Notes under the pieces: model-generated
What the model saw: the letters and a program-made list of their open reading frames with translations, nothing else
The model's database searches: none
What the model was told of the DNA's origin: nothing
Source of the DNA: Trichinella spiralis
Taxonomy: Eukaryota; Nematoda; Enoplea; Trichinellida; Trichinellidae
Assembly (NCBI GenBank): GCA_000181795.3
Contig: CM012954.1
Location: forward strand, 4,954,085 to 5,016,320
Direction: 5' to 3'
Length of the DNA: 62,236 bases
Position numbers and translations under genes: made by a program
Shown: positions 12,258 through 25,696 of the stretch, piece by piece
How positions within the stretch are numbered: the stretch's first letter is position 1
How the letters are laid out: the number at the start of each line of letters is the position of its first letter

Positions 12258-15200
12258 TTAAGAATAAAAAGTAAGAACAGTTTTTTGATTGCCCCTCACA
12301 AACAACACCGGTGGTAGATCTTGCGACAACATTTCAAGAAAAGTCATATACAAATAAGCTGGCTCTCGACCTTTACGTGGAACTGGCAACGAAACAACAA
12401 CCAATGTTGCCTCTTTGGAATGTTTTTGAAGAAGTTCATAAGCCAACAATTGTCGATTTATCTGAAAATAAAAGAAAAAAAACAAGAAATTCATTCATAT
12501 TCATATTCATATTCATGAAGCATAATTAATTCAATGCGAGATGTGTGTTTATCTGCTCACTCTTCCTTGCAAATTTCGCAAATGTTCGTCCGTTATGAAC
12601 AGATCACCCAATTGAAAATCACAATTGCTCGAATTTTCATCCACCATAAATGCCTTCAGTAAATTGTGAAACTTGTCGACAGTCGCCTTAGCCGGAATGG
12701 TCAAAAGATCTGGCAACACGTACACACTGGCGTAGGAGATGCGAAATTTCGCTAATAAAGCTTTCAAGCTAAATATTATTGTAAAAAAAACCACATCAGT
12801 CGATTAACACCAAAAAAAACAAATAATTATCACTATATTGTACAATATTCCAATGTGTACTTTTTCTCTTCTTCGACAATGTTGTCCACATTTTGTGCTT
12901 TGGTGAATACACGCAACTTGGCACCTTCCAAGTAAGATTTCGTTTGCGTTAACAAGTGAGAAATCAACAACGTCAACCCTAGAAAAGAACCACAGTAGTC
13001 AGTCCACTTGAATAAATATAGCAATTAAGATGAATTGAATGAAAATTATGAATTTTCAAACACATATTACACATCAATTGAATAAACTGAACAAACTGAA
13101 CAAGAACAAAAATAGAAACAGCAGAATACAAATGGAAATGATAATTATAGAATAAATAATTGCAATTTCAATTGTACATTTCACAAACAACAAAAAATTG
13201 TCACCAACCTCCGTCATCAGAAAGCCACCAAACATCTATTGTAGCATCTTTACGTTTACGCCGAAATTGATTTATAGCTACACTGAGACCTTTGGCAGCT
13301 ATTGATTGTTTATTGTTGACGGGCCGTTTTGGAATTTTATCTTTTTCAAATATTATTCCACTGTTCAGTAGCTTTTTCCACTTTGCTATTGGCTCTTTGT
13401 TGGCATTTCCACTTTTTTCCGCAGTTTCGGTCGATGGGATTTTGTTGCACGAATTGCCGTTGTTCAACGTGCTCAAATCATCGGTGCTGATTCTCGGCCG
13501 GTAAAATTGTTTAATCATCAACGGATTCAACAGTTCAGCACCGTCCGAATCGTGTTTTTCAATAAAATCAGAAAAATCAAACCCAGAACTCAGTCTCAAA
13601 ATACACAAAGCCATATCATGATTGAAGCATTCACTAAATAAATAAATAAATTAATTAATTTTTTTAATTAACAATTAAAAAAACTTCGTTTACTGTATAA
13701 TGCAAAGATAATTGCTCATCTCTTTTTTGGAACACGTACGCCAGTCAGATTTGTAGCCGAGAAAAACAATATTTGGACAAAGCTTACCCATACCGCTCGT
13801 TTGAAATAGCATTTCAATACCGTTGTTAAAATTGTCAATTACAACCGGAGCGTAGAATGCTTTGATTTTACGTCGTCTAAGCCAACCGTACATCAGCACC
13901 GTCCACTGATTGAGCATATGACAAATTTCTGATGGATTTTCCAGCTTTTAAATGAAAAAAATTATTATAATATATGCATTTTCCAATAAAAACTGATCGC
14001 TTACGACAATCACATGGCCGCAAACCATCAAACTTATATCTTTTGTAATGCTGCGGACAAAGTCTAACATACATGGACGAGTGACAGGATTGCCAGCTAG
14101 TACTAACACTTGGGGACGATAATTTTTCACGTGCTCTTCAGTGCTCATCAAATGAAGCATATCATGCAAAGCTTTCGTATACATGTGCGCTTGACCACTG
14201 GAACCCCAATTGACAGCTTCAACAAAAATAATAAAAAGAAAAGATCCCATACATACGAGTGGATCATAGTAAAAATTAATTGTACAAATGATAAAGAAAG
14301 AATTACCTGGTCGTCTGTGCAACAGATACACATACAATGCACTGATGATAGCCAACGTAACGAGTGCTGTAGCCCAATGCAAAATAAACATTGCCGCAGT
14401 GCAAAGCAGAGCGCCCAACAATGATAGCCACATGTTGTAATATTTGAAAGCCGGTCGCCATCCAGGCGACCTGGCCAGTGATCCATCAAAGCATGCATAG
14501 TTGATCAAGGCAAACGACGCCAAATAAAGATTCGATATCAACGGTGCAACAGTGTTCAAATCGCCTGATAAATGAACAAATTTCTACTGTTGTCAAATAA
14601 ATAAATTTTTCGAAAATTCAATACCAACAGAAATCACCGCTAAACCAATAAGAGCAACAAGAGCGGTCGCTCGACGAGGTTCTTGCATAGAGCCGGATCC
14701 TTGGCCAAAAATATGTATATACGGATATAAACGATCTTTGCAAACTGCCTGAAAATCAAAATTTAAAATTTGAATTGAAATTTAACAAGTCAATTGCACC
14801 TGAATTGTACGCGGCGACGAAATTAAGCAAGTTAATGAAGAACTCAAACAGGTCGCAAAAATACCTGCCGAAACAAGTGGCCCAAAAGCACTTTCCATTT
14901 CCATCACCTAGTAGAAATACTATCGACCATTTCGATCGAAAAAAGTCAAAGTATCCAGAAATTACTTTTACAGTTGCAAATACACTTTTACAGAATGAAG
15001 CAAAAGAAAAAAAATAATAATAAATAAAATTTGAAAAAAAAATTGTTTTTTTATACCTGATTATCATGAAGCAAACCGTATGCACAAGTTCCCGTAGCCG
15101 CGCAAGCGGTCAAATTACCGTTGTACAAATCAGTAATGTTGCCAGAAGCATTGCTGAAAGTTAAAATAAAATAAAATAAAATAAAACTGACGAAACAAAC

Positions 15201-16995
15201 AATAAATAATAATACCGTAAACAAGTAGCACCAGTTAGCCATATACCAGAGAGGTAGAGAATGGTGGTCAGAAGAATGGCAAGCAGGGTACCTTTGGGTA
15301 TGGATCTGTTCGGTTCGGCCAAATCACCGGAAATTCCCGCTCCGGCCATGATGCCGGTGACCGATGGAAGGTATACGCCGAACACGGTGAAAACATCTTC
15401 GCCATACCAGCCGGGTAGAAAATTTTCATAAAATGTCGACAAACGGTAGCCGGTCATACCACGAGCCGCTTTCTGCTCGGTTGGAGGCAGAAAAGTGCCA
15501 ACAATGAACGTCACATAGGAGATGGAGATGATGACCAGCAGGGCGAGTTCGGTTTTCGATTCCCAAGTTACACTGATCATCACTACGGTGAATAGGAAAA
15601 GTTGCGTCAAAGCACCAATAATACGAACATCGTTGATTCCTCCGTCGATGATTTTCAAATCAGCTTGCTGAAAGAAACAATCAAAAAACTTTTATTATAA
15701 AAAATAGTTTAACTACTTTAATAAATAAATAAATAAATAAAATTGTTTAATCCCAACTAATTATTAATTAACTAACTTGTTGTGAGATAGTAATGTATAG
15801 TATTTGTAAAAATCATTTTGGGGAACAGGAAACGAATCGCCCACTATGGATGGAATAAGAAAGATGTTGTTGCAAAATTGCGACGAGAGAAAAAATCATC
15901 CAACGACAATTGAAACGAATCTCTCTCTCTCTCTCTCTTAATGAGCGTGAAATGGAAAACAAAAGCAGACGAGCCTTACGTTCAGCCAGAATTGAATCGA
16001 ATCGGCAAAGCCGATCACATTCATTGCTGAATAAGCAGCATCGGCAAAGCCAAAAATCATACCCATACTTCCACCGAATTCTGGTCCGAGGGATCTCGAA
16101 AGCATGAAATAGGCCCCACCTAAATGTGAATGAAGTTAAATAGTAAATGTCATCTTTAAATCTTACTTTATTATTGGTTAAGAACAATTAAATTAAAAAT
16201 AAATTGTATTTCATTTTAATTACATCAATTTCAATCGATTCAATTCTACAACAAGATCAAAAAAAATAAGAATATAAGAATGGAAACTGTGGTCTGTGGT
16301 AAACAACCAACAACGTTCAATTATTCAAACTGATATTACCTCCTTGTATTTCACCATTTGTGCAAAGAGCACACATCGACAATGCAGTGAGCGTTGTAAT
16401 TATTGTACTAAATAGTACAATTAACGTGCCAAAACCGATTCCAGCTTGACCAGCTACCCATCCAAGACGCAAATACAAAGTTGCACCAAGGATGTTTAAT
16501 ATACATCGAATCTATACATACACATATATATGTATTATGTATTCAATAGTTAAATTGATAATAGTTTCTTTTTTTCATTAAATCAAACAAAACTTTACCA
16601 AAACTCCCCGTATCCAACCAAATTTCACTTTCGCATCCGGTGGTTTAAAAGTGCCTGCATTTGGTCCATCGGTAGAAATATCCTAAAAATTGATCAACCA
16701 TACAATCCTCCATATATGGTTGAAATAGAAACAAAAAATAAAAATTGCATACTGGTTCATCGAATAAACTGCCTTCACTGACACTGATGTAATCGACAGA
16801 TTCGTGCAAGTCGGTTAAGCTGGGTCTGGAAAGGCGCTTTTTCAACAATTCCTTTTGATAAATGCGAATCGTCGGTGCTTGCATTTCCATATCCATCGAT
16901 ACTGTTCGACTGACAAAATTCGGTTCGGAAAGTTTTTGTGAACTATGAGAATAGAAAATCGGTTCATCAGAACCCTTTTCCGGATCTTTTGCCAT
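12258..16995 (-). CDS. SLC12A: Na-K-2Cl / Na-Cl type cation-chloride cotransporter (SLC12 family, 15 exons)
   Basis: Electroneutral Na+-coupled chloride cotransporter of the plasma membrane. Exons: 16995-16753, 16682-16599, 16511-16340, 16119-15980, 15667-15216, 15153-15057, 14907-14800, 14748-14625, 14564-14307, 14216-14005, 13944-13694, 13633-13209, 12978-12861, 12768-12561, 12461-12258. All phases close, giving 1031 aa. Family marks are [16 protein letters not shown] before TM1, [59 protein letters not shown], the tail motif [15 protein letters not shown], and the terminus [13 protein letters not shown]. The IRC start of TM1 and the TFYS end place it with SLC12A1-3 rather than the K-Cl branch. 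The extracellular loop has candidate N-glycosylation sites (NAS, NIT, NLT). I see no RFx[V/I] SPAK/OSR1-docking motif in the first 81 residues. Na-Cl versus Na-K-2Cl selectivity cannot be told from this reading. Confidence 0.95.
15921..15940. repeat. (TC)n microsatellite in cotransporter intron
   Basis: Short TC run in the intron between exons 4 and 5 of the SLC12 gene. Confidence 0.85.
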
Positions 16996-19900
16996 GATTG
17001 AGAAGAAAGAAAAGAAAAAATGGAAAATTATTCAAATCTGCAAGCTGCCGTTTTTGTTTCTTTTTTAACGACTATTTTCAAAAATTTTCTTCAATCTCGT
17101 TAATGTTGTTCTTCAATCAATTTTTTTCTTATTCTTGTACATTACACAAATCACTTTCGTTTTCTTTCAGTTGCCTAAAAATAAAAAATTGGATTATTTT
17201 ATTTTATTTAAAAAAAACATACAATTATCCCTCAGGAAAACTGTAAATTCTACATGTATGCATGCACATTTAGTTGATATGTGCATACATATATGTGTGC
17301 ATATATGCAACAAGCAGTGATGTTGACAATGACCGACCAATGCATTCGTTTCGTCTGATAGTTTGATTTTCGATTTTCCCTTCCCTCCTCTATCTATGCC
17401 AACTTGCTTGTAGAATAAGTGAAAACGCACGCTTGGTGTTGATTTTAACAAATTTTTCTACTAAATGTGTATGTACATCATCGATGATCACACACAGATG
17501 GCTGCTGACCGGTCGATCAAAATTAGCTAAAGCAACCAAAAGCAAGCAAGAAATGGCAAATGAAGCTTAAGGTGATAGAATGAAAAAAAAAACTAAACAT
17601 CATCTACTACTTAATAGTCTCATTAATCTGGACGTTAATTTCTAATCAATCAACATGGAAGTTTGCCGTCGTTACAATTTGTCGTTTATAAGTCGACTTT
17701 ACAACACTCTAAATTAATAATGATGATGATGATGATGACAATGCAATTATTCTTCTTGATAAATAATGGCTAACTGAAACCGTGACTATAAAAACCAATT
17801 GGCCAAAACTTATTGCAAACTACATATCAATCGATAAAGTAACAATAAGCACACAGATTATTAAAAATAAATAAATAAAATGTTCCATTTTTTTGTGTGA
17901 AACACAACAGCGCCAATGATATTCTTTTCTCATACAATCAATTTAATTAATAAATGAGCCCAAAAGTTGAAAATTTACTTATTATTTGAATAGTTTAGAA
18001 AAATAGAACAATTTTATAAAACAGTTTGGCAAATTAAATTATCAACGCGTAATAAATTCATTTGCAGAATTTGCGTCAAAACATATCACGTATGCGTTAA
18101 TAGTAATTATCAACAATAATAATTTGCATAAGTGAAATGAAATCAATTAAAACATTACAATTCAAACATGCACAATTGGTGGAAGAAAATTGCTTACATG
18201 AAAGTTTTTTTTTCATTTCATACATTTTGTTTATTATTATTTCACAGTTAAAATGCCACATACTGTTTTTCAATGGAACGATGCTGATAAAATAAAATTG
18301 CAATAAATTGTAATAATTGAAGTTTTTATAAGGTGATTTTTGAAAAATTTTCCAAAATTAACAATTCTGAACATTGGACAAACATAAACGACTGCCCATT
18401 TAATAGGCAAATAATTTCAATTTCAACTGGACAAATCTTTCGGTCAAATGATCGAATTCATGAAAAATTATTCAAATTCGAAAACTGATTGATTTCCAAA
18501 TACTGCATTCATTTATAATTAGATTTAAAAAAGGAAAAGAAAAAAAATTCTATAAATAGACATATAAATACAATAGTTAGCTTTCGACATCAAAGAATAC
18601 AGGCTTGTATTACAGTTTCTGCATTGCTTGCACTTTTGTCATTTAGAAGCAATTATGTTTCATTTTCACAACCGACTGCAGTTGTAGCGCTGAAAAATGC
18701 TATCAATTTTTCACAGACAATAAAAACTTGCTACTGTATAATGCAATTTTGAAACAATTAAATTAATCATCAAAGGTGAACGTCAAACAAGAATCTGGTG
18801 TTCATTTGCAAAATTTCAAATGGTCGAATAATAATAATATATGCTTTGTCGTGCACAATTATTAAATGTAAAACAAATAAAACTGCCCTTCTGAAATTTT
18901 AATTATTATGTGAGCAAAATTCATTTCGCAATCGACCCGACGACTCAAGATCTATTTTCTCCATTTGCGCACAATTCAGCAGAGATTGCTTTGCTATGCA
19001 ACTTCATCAGTGATAAATTTTCATCATCAACACCACCACCATCCATCATAGACATCACAAAAGCTCAGCATGAACAATTAAACGGCTAATTTTAGAAAAA
19101 AAGGCTACACGAAACCTTACCAATAGACACAGTATGGGCAACTCTGAAGAAGAATCAATTCTACAACTTCAAAATATGCTCAGTCAATTTTGAATATATC
19201 AGTCAGTCTGTGTGCACTTGAAGAAAACTATACCAAATGACAATATAATAATAATAATCATAATTTTTATACAACAAATATATGTACATATAAATATAGA
19301 TGTATTTGGTGTTGAAAACAAAGCAACAAAGCTAGTGCAGAAAACAGGTAAAACCTGGTCAAAATTTGACAATAAAACGAGACAAGCTTGGAGCTTATCC
19401 CCATTGTGTAAGAATTTAATTTTCTTTTTGAAAATAAAATACTGTACACAAAAAGAACCACATTCAAGTGAACATATTAATATGCCAACATTGATTGTTG
19501 ATTGATTTAAAGGAAAATTTTTACACCATTCTTTCGGCATTGTAGACGGACGGATTGGACGAAAAATTCACACGTCCCCGTCTGTTAAATCGTTGAACAA
19601 AGCTAAATTTCAATGAACACAATAAAAGCTTTTCAAAATTTTCATATTGTCAACGGATATTTTTGTAAATCTGTACCTATTCACTGGTTCAGAAAAAAAA
19701 CTGCTTCTAACTTTTGCAATTGTTAAGCAAAAACTAGATATTTTTATTTCATCACATTTCTACATTCGATACAAGAAAGCATCTGCACAATTGTAATGAG
19801 AACTTGATGATGAGCAGAAGGAACAAGCAAAAGGGAGAAAAAGCAGAAAAATAATATCATGCAATAGAAGAAAAATATTTGAAATTTTCCAACACAGAGT

Positions 19901-21134
19901 TGTGTAAATTAATGTGATCAACTAAAAATAATAAATTTGAAAAATATATTTATTTACCCTCATCATTATTCGTCTGCAAGATGAATTGATGTGATTGAAA
20001 TAAAACGATATACAATATATAATAATTCATTCAGGTTTTTTAAGTTTTTTTTTAAAGTTGCACCAACCATCAAACAGATTAAATATTGAATAAAACTACA
20101 AGAAGAAATGATCTTAAACAATGACAAGCACATTTCTGAATCAATGAAATTCATACACCATGTTTCACTTTCTTGTTCTAGAAAAAAAATAAAACACAAT
20201 AATATTCTCCAATAACTAATACATCACAAATTACGAAAGCAAACTTCTGTTACTCACATCATCATCATCAGTCATGTTTGAGAAAAATTTATTAAAATAA
20301 TTTATAAAAGATTTATTTTGAAAACAACCGCATCTACAGCAAGAATTTTCAATAAAAAATATATGTTGAAAAACAAGAAAAAAAACAAATAAATACTCTC
20401 AGCTATAAAGCAGAAGAAGCATGCATGTTATGAGAAAATTGAAAATTTTTCACAACATTACTTTCACACTCGGTGAATGCTAGAGTTAGTTAGCATTGCC
20501 AACAGTGAAAAAGCAACTGGCTGCATATCGCAATGCAGCTTTTGGCAAAGCTGAAGAAAAATTTCAATAAAAAAAAGAAAATGCATTATCACCATTTTAC
20601 ACAGTCGATCGAGTGAATTTGAATAAAAATAAAATGAAAATTAATAAATCCAATCTATATATATCGTACCAATGGAACAATGGATGATTAACAAATAGCA
20701 TTGGCACTAAAACTGAAATTACAAAATTCACTAATGCAAAAGAAAATCATCAAACTTTCAATCTGAATATTCTTTTTTTAATGCTACTCTAACAACGACG
20801 ATGACGACAACGATTATAGATATTTTTTAACATCATTCAAATGAAACGGATCTAATTTATAAAATTACTTTTTATGTTATTTTTTCATTTTTCAACAAAA
20901 AGAAAATTTAAATTAACTAATCAGACGGTTTTATTCACATATACATATACATATATATCTGTTTTTTGTTGTTGAAAATGATTTTTATTCAACATTTCTC
21001 TCATTTCCTGCACATTTGTCGAACAAACTTACAAAATTCGAATCAACAAACCCCTTATACTACTGCTACTACTACTACTACTACACAACTACTACTCTCA
21101 TTTGTCATTGCTTGTTGAAAACTTTCCAACTATA
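16996..21134. other. 4.1 kb intergenic region, no gene recognised
   Basis: AT-rich DNA upstream of the SLC12 start. It contains GAT repeats near 17720-17737, several homopolymer runs and many short frames. A frame at 19966-20199 follows an acceptor-like site but does not connect in phase to any neighbouring exon. The SLC12 promoter should lie in the first part. Confidence 0.5.
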
Positions 21135-21855
21135 TTATACTCTCTGAAAAGGTATTGATCTGAGGGAAAAAATGATAATAATAAAAATAAAATTACAATA
21201 AATAACGCAAACGGGATTGATTGTATGTATAATGGAAAAAAATTTTTTTATTATTCTTCATTTATCAAAAAAAAGCTACTGATTTTCAAACTGAGACAAA
21301 TTAGAATAAAATAGCCACAAATTGGAAATGAAATTGAGAGAAAAAAACGATGCTTTCATCGCAGATGATCGATCAATAATAAATGCCAAATTATGCTTTC
21401 AGCAAAAACATTATGTACCAAAATATACAGTAATAATTAGTAACGTTATCAAGAAACAACAGTTTCACGTCAACGCTTAACAATGAATCATTTTTCCCCA
21501 TACCAAATGTCATAATGTTTGCAACAGCAATTAATTATAAATTACGACTGCAAAAAAATATTTTGAAATGAATCTTCAGCACAAATAGAAATTTTGAGGG
21601 AGCTTTTTGAAAAAAAATTTTTCAAAGTACAAAAAGCAGAAAACAAACCTTCCACAATATAGCGTGAGAAAAAAAACGAAATTCAAATTAACAAATGAAA
21701 AATACTTACTCAATTACGGTAATGTGATGGACAATGGTGATTGTTTTCTCCGTCTCTTGGGGCAAATTTCTCCGGTTCGGTGATAATACATACAATCGAA
21801 CACTGAGCGGATTGGTGCGCAAACGAGTAATTTTATGCAAATTTATTTCTCTCAT
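21135..21855 (-). CDS. Possible small protein downstream of TBCD (2 exons, 56 aa), doubtful
   Basis: Not recognised. A strong acceptor (TTTTTCAG, 21862-21869) is followed six bases later by an ATG at 21855. The open frame runs to a consensus GTAAGT donor (exon 21855-21710). A matching acceptor at 21160-21162 leads to eight more residues and a stop at 21135 (exon 21159-21135). The product is basic at the N-terminus, with an Arg/Asn/Pro-rich stretch and a hydrophobic TITIVHHITVIE segment. The acceptor sits about 180 bp downstream of the TBCD stop on the same strand, as for a second cistron in a spliced-leader operon. Alternatives are a spliced TBCD 3' UTR or chance. Confidence 0.3.
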
Positions 21856-22041
21856 TCTAAACTGAAAAAGCAAACAAAAAGTGAGTAAAAGTACATAAAT
21901 TTACATTAAAATGGATAAATTTCCAAAAAACAAATGACCAAGTAAGTGGGTGAGTGAGTAAGATAAGAAGAATTAAGTTTCAAAAAAAAGTAAGACAAAA
22001 ACCTTTTTCAAATATCCCTCAGAAGCAAGTGAATGAATCGG

Positions 22042-25000
22042 TCAGATTGCATCGACGGTAGTGGTCAAGTCAATTTCGATCAAAGTGTTCAATTTTTGAC
22101 AAAGCGGTTCCAAATCTTCGACCGGTGCGCACCAGTCGGTCTGTTCCAACAGTTCCATTGCTTGGCAATTTTTCTCATCCGACGAGTCCGGATCCGAGCA
22201 GAGCAACGTCTCGTAAAGTCGACTGGCCGCGTAGCGTCTGACATTCAAGCACGGATGGGACAAAAGGGCGACAATTGTCTGTCGAGATTCGGAAGCCGCT
22301 TGCAACTTGGTATACTGCATAAATTCGCAGCACAAATCGACCACCGCCCGAAGCATGCGCAATTTGCTCTTCGTGATCGTCTTGTTGTCGTTCTTGCAGG
22401 TCGCGTCGGCTTTTTCGTCGTTCCAAAATTTCGACACCGCAAAGTACAGTCTGCTCAATTGCCAATCTTCGACTTCTTCGCAATGTTTGGGAAAAATGCC
22501 CGTCGACAGAATCTTCTGCAGCGCTTTCATCAACAGCAGCAACAGCCAGGGGATGTGGGAATATTTGTGAAATAGGGAAAGGAAATTTTCCATCAACCGA
22601 CTCATGTAGAAACTGATCGTCGGCAACGACGACGCGTAGTCGATCAAACTGACCAACGCACTTTCGGCCACGGTCTGACTTTCCGATCCGATCGCCAACA
22701 CGTATGCGAACAGCAGATGCTTTTGAAAAGCTGGCATTTCCAAAAAGCCGATCAACCGTCTGTACGCTTGGGCCGGCGAAATCCACTCGACCGTCTCTTG
22801 TAAAAATGCCCGCTCCAAGTCGTCCCTGTTCACCAAAAACGGTCTCGGCGGCTCTATTTTCAGCATGTCGACCATCACAGAACAGGCCAACTTCCGCTGC
22901 AAATGGTTCACATCCAAACACTGTTGCAACAAATTCTGCGTCAACAAAACCATCAAGTCGGAGCGCGTCAACAGCATGCCTTCGGCCCTGGCCCCGTGGC
23001 GCACCAGTTCGCACAAATTCTGCAACGCTTCCTTTCTTACCACCATGCCGACGTCGCCCACCACCGTACGAGTCAAATCTTCCATGGCTAACGCGTGGCA
23101 ACGGAGCACTTCCAAATAGTCGCAGGCGAACAGCGTGGTCTGGGCAACGTCCGCCTTCCAGCCGACGAGCTTGAAACTGACCGCCACGTGGAACATCGCG
23201 CTCAAGCAAGCCTGTCTCGCTTTGACCCAACCTCGCCTGGAACCTCGGCTGTAGCCGAAGCAGTCGGACAAAGCGTGAACAACCTGACCCTGTTGCAAAT
23301 TGAACATCAAATTCGAACAGCAGCTCAATTCCAACGCCGCACCGACGCAGTCCATTTCCGAGTTCGGCTTCTCCAATCGACCAATCAACAGTTCGGGATA
23401 TTGGATCAACTGATGGGTGTTGGCCGCGAAATACGATTCGGCGTAAGCGTGGTAGGCGGCCCGCAGCGCTTTCACGCTCACTTGCCTGATTGTCTCGTCG
23501 GCGTCGGTCAAGTGGGATTTCAAAAATCCAAACCAAAATTCCAACGTTTCGTTCTCGACCGGCATGCCGCTTTCGCTGACTTCGACGATCAAATCACAAA
23601 TGGCGGTCATGTAGGAAAAACCGTACGTTTTCAACAGCAGACCAGCTTCGGATATTTCTTTTGGAATATCCATGACTTCGTCTTTCCAACGTTGTTGAAA
23701 ATTTCTGAACCCCTGCTCTCCGGCCAGCAAATAGGCGAACGCGTGTTTTTCATTGTACAACGACACGGTCAGCTTGGCCAACGCGACCACTGCACCGTGC
23801 TTGGGAAAGAAGTGAGCTTTGTGGTACTGGTTCCAGAGTTGGGGGAAAACTTGAACAGCAATGTAACAGGGATCGAACGGTGTCAAAGCGGCCAACGTGC
23901 CGGCGGCCAAAACGCGAATCTGCTCGTCCCAGTGGGAAAGTTTTTCAATGAGGCATTCCATAATCGGCCTCAAATATTCCCCGTATTCGGCCACTTTCAG
24001 CGCAATTTCGCCGTAACATTTTTTCAAATTGCTAACGGCATAATAATCGGCAGCAGTGAGCACTTCGATGCCGTATGGAAATAGTTGATGTCGACCGACA
24101 TTTTCCTACAATTTGAAAGCTTATTATACAACGTGAATGAAAAAACAATCTATATAATATAGATTTGTTTTTTCTTCTAATTACTTGAAAAGCAGCGGAC
24201 GCTGCACGCCTGCATGTCACCTCACGGTCGAACAGAGCGACAACGATCAGATGCGGAGCCAGATGATAGGCGTGCGGAAGCATCGCTTTCCTGGTCAACG
24301 AACGACCGAACGTCCAACACAAGTAACAAGCCGAATCGCGAACACTGGACGAAAGGGCGCAGCCAATTTGGTCGAATTTGAGCGCCTGTTTAGCCAAGCT
24401 AACGACCTGTCCGAGCTTGTCGGTCGGAATCAGACCGTGCCGGCACAGTTCGGCCAACGCTAGACAAACTCCTTGGATGTCGTCAGCGCAGGCCGCGATG
24501 TTCGTACCCAACTCCAAAATCCAATCGACCAACATCGACACGTGCTTCGACGGCAGACGAGCCGCCAAACGGCCAACACCCTTCGCCGCCGACCACCGCA
24601 CCAAACAGCTCGGGTCGTGCAGCATGTCCACCAAACGAACGGCAATCTGTTCGACCACCTTGGGCACTTTTGGGGATTTTTCCTTGTTCAACTGGTCGTC
24701 AGCGTCAGCGTCGTCGTCGTTCTCTTTGGCCAACTTGTTCAACATCCCCCGACGATAGAGTTGCTCGTCGTTCAGCTTGGGCTTCAAAATGACCAAGGCG
24801 ATCCGTTGGCTCAACTTGGACCACATTTTTCTCATGCAAACGTCCTGCGATTTCCAATCGAAATCCGGAAGCGCATTCAACTGGTCGTGAAGCCATCTCG
24901 CGTGCTTTTTCATCACACGTCGACTAGCTTTTTTCAAACAAGCCGCCAAAAATTCCGTCCAACATATCGCCACTGACAATTTTTCACTATTTTCGTTTGA

Positions 25001-25696
25001 TTTCATCGTCGACAACCAGTCGACAGCCATTTTCAACACGTCCGGCAGACGATAAATCGCGTCCGGCCTGGTGACCAATTCGGCCAACAGACGGGCGGCC
25101 AACAGCTGCTCCTTACCCCGACCGTGGAACCAGCGCAAAGCCAAGTCGAAAATTTTCTGCGCATAGCCGCCAACAAACTGTTCGTCGCTGACCATCTCCT
25201 TGGCGTTGTCCAAATTGAACGGCACTTTGGACAAGACGATCGACCACAACAACAACACCGAAGCCTTCTCGTGCGTACACCGGCTCCGGCTGTCCAAAGA
25301 TACTTCTTCAAGCATCAACAGTACATTTTTCAGCAAGTTCACTTCGCGTGGAAAATGCTTCAACGAAGCTTTCTCACCGCGCACTTTAACCAACTGATGC
25401 GCATATTTGAAACTTTCATCACGCAACGTGGAACTGGTCGACCGATCCAAAATATAACCAATCAATATTGGCAATACGGAAACCATCACCGGATCCAACA
25501 AACTTGGCTTCACTTGGAATTCGTCCAACAAACGGCCGAATCGTTCAAAACAAGCTTCCAAATGATAAATATCGTCGCGTTCCGCTTCAACTGGCAAATC
25601 GGTGACTACAGATTTGATACGTACAAGTAATTCTGTGAAATTATCTTTAAGTACCACACTGTTCGCCACGTCTCTATCAATTTCTTCGTCATCCAT
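22042..25696 (-). CDS. TBCD: Tubulin-specific chaperone D (tubulin folding cofactor D)
   Basis: TBCD captures folded beta-tubulin and, with cofactors C and E, assembles the alpha/beta heterodimer in the cytosol. Two long exons (25696-24185 and 24105-22042) are joined in phase 0 across a 79-nt intron and encode 1191 aa, almost exactly the length of human TBCD. The protein is alpha-helical with HEAT/ARM-like repeats. Diagnostic segments are DTxVRWSAAKG-like CLVRWSAAKGVGRLAARLP, RDSACYLCWTFGRS, and FPYGIEVLTAADYYAVSN across the intron junction. The region around IRVLAAGTLAALTPFDP is also typical. The start MDDEEIDRDVANS follows directly on non-coding DNA. GC content is clearly higher than in the flanks, which creates several long antisense frames. 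It may be the first gene of a two-gene operon. Confidence 0.97.

Noticed and set aside
19966-20199. Minus-strand 77-codon frame after an acceptor-like site
   Set aside because: It does not join in phase to the exon at 21710 or to a nearby ATG-bearing exon, and no family was recognised.
22175-24084. Long frames on both strands over TBCD (up to 453 codons)
   Set aside because: Shadows of the GC-richer TBCD exons. Their translations are Arg/Gln/His-rich with no family resemblance, while the TBCD frame matches full length.
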